DNA from: Pseudomonadota bacterium
GTDB lineage: Bacteria; Desulfobacterota; Syntrophobacteria; Syntrophobacterales; Syntrophobacteraceae
Direction of reading: 5' to 3'
Assembly: GCA_023416335.1 (NCBI GenBank)
Contig: JAEZHY010000201.1
Span: 1-13,534 of the forward strand
Length of the DNA: 13,534 bases
In this document: piece after piece, positions 7,687 through 13,412 of the stretch
Position numbering within the stretch: position 1 is the first letter of the stretch
Layout: each line of letters opens with the position of its first letter
The notes under the pieces: model-generated
What the model saw: the letters and a program-made list of their open reading frames with translations, nothing else
What the model was told of the DNA's origin: nothing
The model's database searches: none
Position numbers and translations under genes: made by a program

Positions 7687-8141
7687 TGCAGATTCTCCCT
7701 TCTGTCATTGAGGAAAGTAGGTACGAAGAATCAAACTGGTGCTAATTGCCTGCCATTGCCTTTGGTAACTCTCAGCGCGGGCAGCGTCGAAATGCCTCAC
7801 GCGCAAGGCTCAAATACTCTTTTCCGCCTCACGATCCCGGACCGGCTCGCGGCTTTAAGTCCAGGCCGCCTTATTCCTCGATCGGTTTGAAGACGGCCAT
7901 GCTCCGACTCGTGCGGTCCGCGGGATCGAGGAACTTGCCGGAGTCGATAAGCATTCGGATTGCTCCCCTGTCTCGAGAAGAAACCTTCGTTTAAAGAAAC
8001 AGATCGCCAAAAGGCGGTACAGAACTATTTAGAACGGGAATGAAATCTGTAGAGGGATTTGGAACATGGCCTGTATGTGGTCGCCACCCGCCTGGTTGCA
8101 TGGTCGTGCTTCTCCCCGGCCCTGAGTAGAAGTTGAATTCT
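7687..8141 (-). other. Long leader region upstream of the TRAP-2 binding protein
   Basis: 455 bp between operator 3 and the binding-protein start. Apart from the small open frame at 7871-7954 I find no gene and no riboswitch that I recognise. A 36-codon frame starting with ATG at 8101, after GGGGAG, ends at TAA 7993-7991. Its codons do not resemble those of neighbouring genes, so I do not call it. Confidence 0.4.
7871..7954 (-). pseudogene. Small open frame or C-terminal gene remnant (27 codons)
   Basis: ATG at 7954 follows AGGGGAG by about 8 bases and reads MLIDSGKFLDPADRTSRSMA and then VFKPIEE before TAA. By my count 22 of the 27 sense codons end in G or C, as in the real genes here and unlike the flanking bases. 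The same frame stays open and coding-like for 12 codons before the ATG, back to a TAA at 7993-7991. That pattern suggests either a tiny protein or the tail of a broken gene left between the operator and the TRAP-2 gene. I do not recognise the sequence. Confidence 0.28.
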
Positions 8142-8157
8142 TGTATACACGAATACA
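8142..8157 (-). promoter_or_regulatory. Candidate operator 3 (TGTAT-N6-ATACA type)
   Basis: The plus strand reads TGTATACACGAATACA, a perfect 5-bp inverted repeat (TGTAT/ATACA) separated by six bases. It differs from the operator before the amidohydrolase at one central base. It lies just downstream of a plausible minus-strand promoter facing the TRAP-2 genes. Confidence 0.7.
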
Positions 8158-8186
8158 TAGAAGCCACATCTCAGAATCAAAGTCAA
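8157..8186 (-). promoter_or_regulatory. Possible promoter for the TRAP-2 genes
   Basis: The minus strand carries TTGACT (8181-8186), an 18-bp spacer and TTCTAT (8157-8162). Operator 3 begins at the end of this -10, so a bound repressor would sit over the transcription start. The match is weaker than for the other two promoters. Confidence 0.35.
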
Positions 8187-8494
8187 GCGAAAATTCCGAT
8201 ACGATTTGCTCAGCTTCGCATGGCGACCGTTACGTTGAGGCTCGGTTTCCCGACCGTGCCCCTCCGAAAGCCGCGGAGGTTGGCCCAGGCAGCGTCTTTC
8301 TGCCGGCTGGGTCCGAAGGACAGGAGGGCGGAGTTGAGTTCCTTACGAATAGCTTAGGGTGAAATCGACATTCGAACCCTCTTGCCTCCGGCACGGGCAA
8401 CAAAAGGACGTTGCCCGTGTAACCCATGAGAATTCACTTCGATCCTGGTTGAAGTTTTAAGAGACTGGCCACATGCGCACTTCGCTAAATTCGT
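8158..8494. other. Divergent intergenic region with several hairpins, no gene seen
   Basis: It lies between the divergent promoters of TRAP-2 and the amidohydrolase. It contains CCTCCG-N7-CGGAGG (8261-8279), CCCAGGCAG pairing with CTGC and CTGGG around a bulge (8284-8311), and the perfect hairpin at 8392-8419. Short open frames exist on both strands but lack ribosome-binding sites and family features. A small RNA is possible but I have no positive match. Confidence 0.35.
8392..8419. repeat. Perfect 10-bp stem hairpin
   Basis: CACGGGCAAC and GTTGCCCGTG form a perfect 10-bp stem around the 8-base loop AAAAGGAC. Neither side has a T-run, so a rho-independent terminator is unlikely. It could be a dispersed repeat or part of an RNA. 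Confidence 0.55.
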
Positions 8495-8529
8495 TTGACA
8501 AACCAGGTTTTTGTGTATACATGAATACA
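8495..8529 (+). promoter_or_regulatory. Promoter and candidate operator 2 of the amidohydrolase gene
   Basis: A perfect TTGACA (8495-8500) is followed after 15 bp by TATACA (8516-8521). The perfect inverted repeat TGTATACATGAATACA (8514-8529) covers this -10. The site is the third member of the shared operator set and stands about 40 bp before the start codon. The -10 assignment is less sure than the -35 and operator because the spacer is short. Confidence 0.65.
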
Positions 8530-8567
8530 AAAATAATGTACCCGGTATCCTTTACCCATAACTGGGG

Positions 8568-9788
8568 ATGAGTTCCATTATGAAAACGATCCTCGTAAAG
8601 GGGGACGGAATCGTTGAGGTTGTCGCCGGGCAGGTAACTACTCCCGGGGCTGTTTTGATCCGCGGTTCGAAAACCCTCGCCGTCGGGCGGGAAGCCGAAG
8701 AGCGCTGCCCCGAAGCCAACGAGATCATCGATCTTTCCGGCCAAATGCTCATGCCGGGGCTGATCGACTGCCACAACCACCTTTCCCTCGACCCGCGCCT
8801 GGATAATTACCTCCTGCGCATGAACGATTCGATCCCTGAACTCACCATCCGCGCGATTGAAACCATGAAGATCGATCTGCTTGCCGGCATCACCACTGCA
8901 CGTTGCATGGGAGACAAGGGTTTTATCGACATCGAGTGCCGGAAGGCGGTCGCGGCGGGAATTATCGCCGGTCCCAGAATTCTTGCGGCCACTAGAGGAA
9001 TACGCGCGCCGCACGGCCATGGTTTCGTGGGCTACCCGTTCAGCGGGGTAGAAAACGTCCGGCAGGCGGTAAGGGAAAACCTTGCAGCCGGGGCAGACCT
9101 TATCAAGGTCTATACCACGGGAACGGTCAGGAGCCCCCGAGGGCTCCCATCATATTTCTCGCGGGAAGAGATCCGGGTCCTGGTCGACGAGGCCCATCGC
9201 GCCGGCGTTCCCGTGGCCACCCACTGCATCGGAGGGCCCGAGCTCATGACGGCCCTTGAGACCGGGATCGACGTAATAGAGCACGGCTATTTTGCTTCCG
9301 ACAGGGAAATCGATGAAATCGGAAAGCTCGGCAGGTGGCTGGTCATGACACCAAGTATATTCTTTACCGATGCCAGGATTCGGACTCTTCCGCCAAATCT
9401 GGTCGAACCCCATCTGAAGCAGCGCGAAGAAGTCGGGCAGCGAATGTCGGCGGCAATAAAGGCTGGAATCAAGTTCGCGGCTGGAACCGACGGCATGCAC
9501 GGCGGCCTGGCGCAGGAAGTAAAATACCTTACGGACTTCGGGGCCTCCCCGGTTGAGGCCGTTCAGGCCGCTACAATTCGGGCAGCCATGGTGTGCGGAA
9601 TCGAAGACGAGGCGGGCAGCCTCCAGCCCGGCAAAACGGCCGACATAATCGGGGTGAAGGGAAACCCATACGAGGACATAACGGCCCTTCAGCGCGTAGT
9701 CACCGTGATTCAGGGCGGGAGAACGGTCAAACTCGAACCCGGAGAAGAGCACTTGAGCGCCCGCGATTTTTCGCGCGCCAATCCGTGA
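8568..9788 (+). CDS. Metal-dependent amidohydrolase (imidazolonepropionase-like)
   Basis: A 406-residue cytoplasmic enzyme of the amidohydrolase superfamily, which hydrolyses amide or cyclic amide bonds with one or two metal ions. The metal ligand set is complete: His69-Asn-His71 after the first beta-sandwich strand, Lys180 in LIKVYTTG (probably carboxylated), His219 in ATHC, His239 in IEHG and Asp308 in GTDG. RAPHGHG at 146-152 matches the Gly-His-Gly loop of imidazolonepropionase and prolidase-like members. The C-terminal SLQPGKTADI stretch completes the beta-sandwich. ATG at 8568 has GGGG directly before it; Met5 at 8580 is an alternative with better spacing. It carries the shared operator, so it should be induced together with both transporters. 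Enamidase, hydantoinase-like or dipeptidase activity are all possible; the substrate is unknown. Confidence 0.9.
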   Translation: MSSIMKTILVKGDGIVEVVAGQVTTPGAVLIRGSKTLAVGREAEERCPEANEIIDLSGQMLMPGLIDCHNHLSLDPRLDNYLLRMNDSIPELTIRAIETMKIDLLAGITTARCMGDKGFIDIECRKAVAAGIIAGPRILAATRGIRAPHGHGFVGYPFSGVENVRQAVRENLAAGADLIKVYTTGTVRSPRGLPSYFSREEIRVLVDEAHRAGVPVATHCIGGPELMTALETGIDVIEHGYFASDREIDEIGKLGRWLVMTPSIFFTDARIRTLPPNLVEPHLKQREEVGQRMSAAIKAGIKFAAGTDGMHGGLAQEVKYLTDFGASPVEAVQAATIRAAMVCGIEDEAGSLQPGKTADIIGVKGNPYEDITALQRVVTVIQGGRTVKLEPGEEHLSARDFSRANP

Positions 9789-9822
9789 GTTTTACTTTTT
9801 GGGGGCAGCATAAAAAATACGC

Positions 9823-9840
9823 CGCTGGTTCCCAAGGTCC
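9823..9840 (+). repeat. Copy of a dispersed repeat (CGCTGGTTCCCAAG core)
   Basis: Positions 9823-9836 are identical to 11853-11866, and 17 of the first 18 bases agree. The 11.8-kb copy is a full hairpin; here only the left arm survives, so this copy looks degraded. Confidence 0.55.
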
Positions 9841-9924
9841 GCCTCATCCGCATCAACCTTAGCAAAAAGGGGTTGAAAAGCTTCGAGATGGAAGGATTGG
9901 AAGATGCCCTGCCCTGAAGGGACA

Positions 9925-9990
9925 AAATAATTCCAGCCCAGGGTGGCGCTCCGCTGACCCCGGGCTGAAATTATTTAGCGCTTTCAGCGC
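9925..9990 (+). repeat. Long inverted repeat plus small hairpin between amidohydrolase and dehydrogenase genes
   Basis: Arms of 20 bases (9925-9944 and 9957-9976) are complementary at 18 positions around a 12-base loop. A second hairpin, GCGCT-TTC-AGCGC (9978-9990), follows at once. No T-run follows, so this is more like a repetitive extragenic element than a terminator, although it may reduce read-through to the next gene. The rest of the 277-bp gap shows nothing else. Confidence 0.55.
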
Positions 9991-10065
9991 AAGAAACAAG
10001 GAGCCCGCGCAACATAAGGCGGTTTTCGAGCTGCAAGCCTGTGGAAACGGATTCGGGAGGAACAG

Positions 10066-10941
10066 ATGGAAAAAACGATTGGCATCGTAGGGCTCGGCCG
10101 ATGCGGCATGCCGGCTGCTCAGAAATTCATTGAAAACGGCTACAGGGTTTTCGGATACGCCCGGAGGCCCGAAGTGATTCAGAAGTTTTCGAGCCTCGGC
10201 GGCGAACACCGGGCGAGCCCGGCAGAGGTGGCTGAAAATGCTCCCGTCGTCATCGTCATGGTTTTGAACGACGACCAGGTGATCGAGGTCATTTCCGGGC
10301 CGAAGGGCATTCTTTCGGGGATCCGGGAGGGCTCGACGGTAATCTGCATGAGCACCATAAATCGTGAAAATCTCGATCGCATGGCCTCTGAATGCAATGC
10401 GCGGAAGGTCAAGTTCATCGACTGCCCCTTCACGGGAGGCCCGGCACGCATCACGGCCGGAACGCTCACCCTGATTGCGGCCGCGCCGGAGGAAGTGCTT
10501 TCGCCCTGCCGTGAGATTCTCGAGGTTGTCGGGAAAATCACATACGCCGGAGCGACCCCGGGGATGGGCCAGGCGATCAAGCACTGCAACCAGCTTCTCG
10601 TGACGGCCATCCACGCGGCAACTGTGGAACTGATAACCCTGGCCGAAAAGACCGGCGTCGATCCAAAACTGGTCTGCGATGTAGTGGGCAGTGGTATTGG
10701 GGGCAACGACTACTTCCGCCTCCTCTCCAAAGCCATACTTGAAAACACCACATCACCGGGCGGAATGGGGCAGCTTTGGAAGGACATCAATATCGTTATC
10801 ACTTCGAGCAGAAAGCATAATCTTCCGCTGCTCGTCTCATCGGCCGTTGCACATTACTTCAATATGTCGGTGGCCCAGGGGCTGGCGACGGAGGATTCGG
10901 CCCGTATGATGGACGTAATGCTCAAAATGATCCAAAAGTGA
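10066..10941 (+). CDS. NAD(P)-dependent beta-hydroxyacid dehydrogenase (3-hydroxyisobutyrate dehydrogenase family)
   Basis: A 291-residue soluble oxidoreductase that interconverts a beta-hydroxy acid and its semialdehyde. The N-terminal Rossmann fold has GLGRCG at 9-14 for the dinucleotide. The substrate loop DCPFTGG at 119-125 has Thr123 where the family usually has Ser. The catalytic Lys172 lies in GQAIKHCNQLL, with Asn175 kept but the next Asn replaced by Gln176. KDIN at 239-242 matches the second conserved Lys-Asp. GGAGG lies 5 bases before the ATG. The family includes 2-(hydroxymethyl)glutarate dehydrogenase, tartronate semialdehyde reductase and threonate dehydrogenase; the altered residues hint at a non-standard substrate. 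Its position after the amidohydrolase suggests that it acts on the aldehyde or alcohol released by that enzyme. Confidence 0.9.
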   Translation: MEKTIGIVGLGRCGMPAAQKFIENGYRVFGYARRPEVIQKFSSLGGEHRASPAEVAENAPVVIVMVLNDDQVIEVISGPKGILSGIREGSTVICMSTINRENLDRMASECNARKVKFIDCPFTGGPARITAGTLTLIAAAPEEVLSPCREILEVVGKITYAGATPGMGQAIKHCNQLLVTAIHAATVELITLAEKTGVDPKLVCDVVGSGIGGNDYFRLLSKAILENTTSPGGMGQLWKDINIVITSSRKHNLPLLVSSAVAHYFNMSVAQGLATEDSARMMDVMLKMIQK

Positions 10942-10981
10942 TGCAGAACTGTCCGGGATCAGAGGGAAAAGTGGTTGGCGA

Positions 10982-11020
10982 TTGAGTTATCACCGCGAAA
11001 TCTGTTAGAATTTCAAATTC
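10982..11020 (+). promoter_or_regulatory. Possible promoter and palindrome upstream of the GntR regulator
   Basis: TTGAGT (10982-10987), an 18-bp spacer and TAGAAT (11006-11011) form a plausible promoter. A perfect palindrome, GAATTT-C-AAATTC (11008-11020), overlaps the -10. It is unlike the TGTAT/ATACA operators, so if the regulator controls itself it may do so through a different site, or this may be chance in an AT-rich stretch. Confidence 0.35.
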
Positions 11021-11077
11021 GATCGGAATCAGGTAATTACCGGGTTTCAAGGATACCCTAGCGAGCAGGTTGTGCAT

Positions 11078-11788
11078 ATGAGTCTTTTCAAATTTCCTCA
11101 AGCAGGCAGAACTGTGGGTCATCCGAAGTCCATTGCCGATCAGATTTACGAGATCCTCAGGACGGACATCATCAAGGGCGAGATCCAGGCCGGCAGCCGT
11201 TTATTCGAGGTTGAAGTAGCGAAGACGTTCGAAGCGAGCCGCACGCCTGTTCGGGAGGCATTCCGGCGCATCGAGCAGGATGGACTGGCCGAGCGGCTGG
11301 CCCAGGGCGGGATCCGGGTGATCCAGCTGGACGAACAGACCATCCACGATTTGTTCGATCTCCGCACGATCCTGGAAACACATGTGATAGAGCTGGCATG
11401 TGAAAGGATTACGGTCGAAGAAATCGCCATTCTAAAGCAGGTCAGGGCCCAGGCTTTCGAGTTGCTCAAGTCGATCGACCTGAGCAACGAATTCACGCTG
11501 AACCTGCTTTTCGAACTCAACTCACAATTTCACGATACCATATACAGCTCGACCCGCAGCAAGTTCCTCATCAAGGTGATCGTCAACATCCGGGCCGTGG
11601 TGCTGAGCATGCGGTCCCTCAGTATTCGGCTCGATTCGGTCCGCCAGGTCTGGGATGAACACAGCGAGCTGATCGACCACCTGGAGCGCAGGGATAAGAA
11701 GAAAGCCATAGAGCTGATCAACAAGCATATCGAAAACACTGCCGGCCAGATACTTTCGTACATCAGAAAGCAGCCGGTTGAGCAGTGA
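11078..11788 (+). CDS. GntR-family transcriptional regulator, FadR/FCD subfamily
   Basis: A DNA-binding regulator of 236 residues. The winged helix-turn-helix spans about residues 16-84, with the family hallmark SRTPVREAFRRIEQDGL beginning at 54. The C-terminal FCD domain (about 95-225) is all-helical and keeps His152, His195 and His217, the usual metal or ligand-binding His residues. ATG at 11078 is preferred over GTG at 11072 because the weak AGG site is 8 bases away from it. FCD regulators usually sense an organic acid or sugar acid and release a short inverted repeat. The three TGTAT-N6-ATACA sites in this window are the obvious targets. It is convergent with the RluA gene and is probably transcribed from its own promoter. 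Confidence 0.94.
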   Translation: MSLFKFPQAGRTVGHPKSIADQIYEILRTDIIKGEIQAGSRLFEVEVAKTFEASRTPVREAFRRIEQDGLAERLAQGGIRVIQLDEQTIHDLFDLRTILETHVIELACERITVEEIAILKQVRAQAFELLKSIDLSNEFTLNLLFELNSQFHDTIYSSTRSKFLIKVIVNIRAVVLSMRSLSIRLDSVRQVWDEHSELIDHLERRDKKKAIELINKHIENTAGQILSYIRKQPVEQ

Positions 11789-11856
11789 GCAAGCATTACG
11801 GCTCGCGCCGGTATATGCAAAAAAATCCCGCAGCCCAATTTTTTAATAATATCGCT

Positions 11857-11882
11857 GGTTCCCAAGCTCCGGCTTGGGAACC
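11857..11882. repeat. Perfect 11-bp hairpin of a dispersed repeat, possible bidirectional terminator
   Basis: GGTTCCCAAGC and GCTTGGGAACC form a perfect 11-bp stem with a TCCG loop. It lies between convergent genes and shares its left arm with the copy at 9823-9836. There is no T-run on either side, so any termination would be inefficient. Confidence 0.6.
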
Positions 11883-11925
11883 CCGCCCCCCGGCACACCT
11901 TCCGTTTTACCTCTTGCGCTTCGCG

Positions 11926-11945
11926 CCCGGATTCGAGAATCCGGG
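11926..11945. repeat. Perfect 8-bp hairpin in the convergent intergenic region
   Basis: CCCGGATT-CGAG-AATCCGGG is a perfect stem-loop 26 bp beyond the RluA stop codon. It could end or protect the rluA-type transcript. No T-run follows on the minus strand. Confidence 0.55.
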
Positions 11946-11971
11946 CTACTCACTTCGTTAAAGATAGCAGA

Positions 11972-12931
11972 TCACTCAAACAATTCCTGAATTAGCGGCT
12001 TTCTTTCCTGGAGCGATAGTCCCTCAGGCACGGGCCATTCCGGCGGTACCGGCGCGGTCAGGCGAAGGGGTTTGCCTGTGGCGGGGTGTTTGAGCGTGAG
12101 CCTGTATGCATGCAGGTAAAGACGCGAATCGGGTTTTGCACCGTACATCCGGTCGCCCAGAACGGGGTGGCCTTCCAGTGCGAGATGGATTCTTATCTGG
12201 TGAGTCCTGCCCGTAAGGGGGCTTGCCAGGACCAGTGTGCGGGATTCTTCTCTGTGGAGCGTTCTAAATCGGGTCTGGGCCCTTTTGCCCTGCCCTTTCG
12301 GCACGGCGCTGTATCTGCTTCCGATCTTGCCGATATCCGAATCCGTCATCCATGAATCGCGGTCTATTCGGCCTTCTCCCCAGGCGAGATATTCCTTTTC
12401 GATCCGCTTTTCCTGGAAGATCTTTCCCAGTGCGTTGTTCACACCCTTTCGGAGCGCAAACAGCATGAGGCCGCTCGTGTCCCGGTCGAGCCTGTGATGG
12501 AGCGCGGCATAGGAATCCTTCTCTCCTTCGGCGCGGAGATAACGAAGGAGCGCGGCAAAGACGTTGTTGTAGCCGTCGTGGGGGACCTGCTGGCTGGGAA
12601 TGCCCGCTTCCTTGTCGTATGCGAGAAGGAAACGGTCGCGGAAAACGATCCGGGCAGGGTCGAGTTCGTAGTATTTTCGTATTCCGCCCGGGGGGTAGTT
12701 TACGGAGATTTCCTCGCCGTCGGAGACCAAACGGGCAGGGTTTCCTTCGCCGCGCCCGTTCACATAAACGGAACCGAATTCAATCAGGGCCCCTGCTTCA
12801 TCCCGGGAGGTTCGGAGAAATTCCGAAACAGCCCGATCCAGGCGGAGGCTCCCGTCTCCGGCCCCAACCCGCCATTTGAACCTGGGAGCAAATCCGGAAG
12901 CAGGGCCCGGATTTCGGCCGATCCCCGTCAT
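11972..12931 (-). CDS. RluA-family pseudouridine synthase
   Basis: A 319-residue RNA-modifying enzyme that isomerises uridine to pseudouridine in rRNA or tRNA. An S4-like RNA-binding domain covers about residues 20-80. The catalytic motif HHRLDRDTSG is at 145-154 with Asp149 as nucleophile, and GRTHQIRIHL at 241-250 is the second family motif. The ATG overlaps the stop of the upstream FmdB-type gene in an ATGA, so the two are co-translated. Which uridine it modifies cannot be told; it lies within the RluA/RluC/RluD group. It has no evident link to the transport genes and is likely core genome. Confidence 0.94.
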   Translation of the reverse strand: MTGIGRNPGPASGFAPRFKWRVGAGDGSLRLDRAVSEFLRTSRDEAGALIEFGSVYVNGRGEGNPARLVSDGEEISVNYPPGGIRKYYELDPARIVFRDRFLLAYDKEAGIPSQQVPHDGYNNVFAALLRYLRAEGEKDSYAALHHRLDRDTSGLMLFALRKGVNNALGKIFQEKRIEKEYLAWGEGRIDRDSWMTDSDIGKIGSRYSAVPKGQGKRAQTRFRTLHREESRTLVLASPLTGRTHQIRIHLALEGHPVLGDRMYGAKPDSRLYLHAYRLTLKHPATGKPLRLTAPVPPEWPVPEGLSLQERKPLIQELFE

Positions 12932-13305
12932 TCATCGCCGCCCGGGACCGGATCCGACGCAGCAGGACCGGCAGCCTCGCCTTCCTGCTCGGCCATTGCC
13001 TGATCCATCATTTCATCCACATTGAAATCCTCGCCCATATCGTCACCCATTTCCTGGCTCATGGACTTCATCCACTTTGCCATGCTCTTGGGATCGTTTT
13101 CATCCAGGCCCGAAAGCCGGGACGGGTCTGCGAGCCGTTCGAGCCGGGTCTCCTCCGACATACGGACACGGACCCTGGACGGAACGCGTTCCGTCTGGTC
13201 GCTTCCGCAGTGTTCGCAGACGGCGGAAAATTCTTCGGAAACGCGAAAAGTGATGACCTCGGATTTACGCCGGCATTTCTTACAGCGAAATTCATATATG
13301 GGCAT
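12928..13305 (-). CDS. FmdB-family zinc-ribbon protein
   Basis: A small soluble protein of 125 residues. It starts with the family hallmark MPIYEF; a zinc ribbon is formed by Cys8, Cys11, Cys30 and Cys33. After residue 50 the chain is acidic and Met-rich with a low-complexity Ala/Gly/Pro tail, longer than the 70-110 residues common in the family. ATG at 13305 is chosen because GGAAGGAAA precedes it and the zinc ribbon begins at once; an upstream in-frame ATG at 13377 lacks support. FmdB was named as a possible regulator of formamidase and amidase genes, but the role of most members is unknown. It forms a two-gene unit with the RluA-type gene. Confidence 0.9.
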   Translation of the reverse strand: MPIYEFRCKKCRRKSEVITFRVSEEFSAVCEHCGSDQTERVPSRVRVRMSEETRLERLADPSRLSGLDENDPKSMAKWMKSMSQEMGDDMGEDFNVDEMMDQAMAEQEGEAAGPAASDPVPGGDE

Positions 13306-13412
13306 GATCTCATTTCCTTCCAAAAATGACCTGCAGTGAGCCTGGGTGCGAGAGAGGAACGCAAGAGCCGCCCCCACGCATAGAAAGTTGGGTACGGCAG
13401 CTTTTTCTCAGT
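13306..13412 (-). other. Leader between the intron end and the FmdB-type gene
   Basis: About 107 bp forming the 3' exon side of the intron and the leader of the FmdB/RluA unit. I see no strong promoter in it, so expression may depend on transcription coming through the intron or on a weak promoter. Confidence 0.35.

Noticed and set aside
7746..7800. CTGAGA-like motif on the minus strand suggesting a thiamine riboswitch
   Set aside because: The other conserved blocks of a TPP riboswitch are missing.
7994..8101. 36-codon frame starting 41 bp after operator 3
   Set aside because: It has a plausible ribosome-binding site, but its codon use is unlike neighbouring genes and its sequence is Pro-rich and unrecognisable; kept only as part of the leader description.
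9859..10614. 251-codon open frame on the minus strand
   Set aside because: Antisense to the dehydrogenase and running through the inverted repeat; no family feature.
11530..11898. 122-codon open frame on the minus strand
   Set aside because: Antisense to the regulator's FCD domain and extends through the dispersed hairpin; no ribosome-binding site.
11857..11945. Rho-independent terminators between the convergent genes
   Set aside because: The stems are strong but neither hairpin is followed by a T-run on either strand, so they are listed as repeats with possible termination only.
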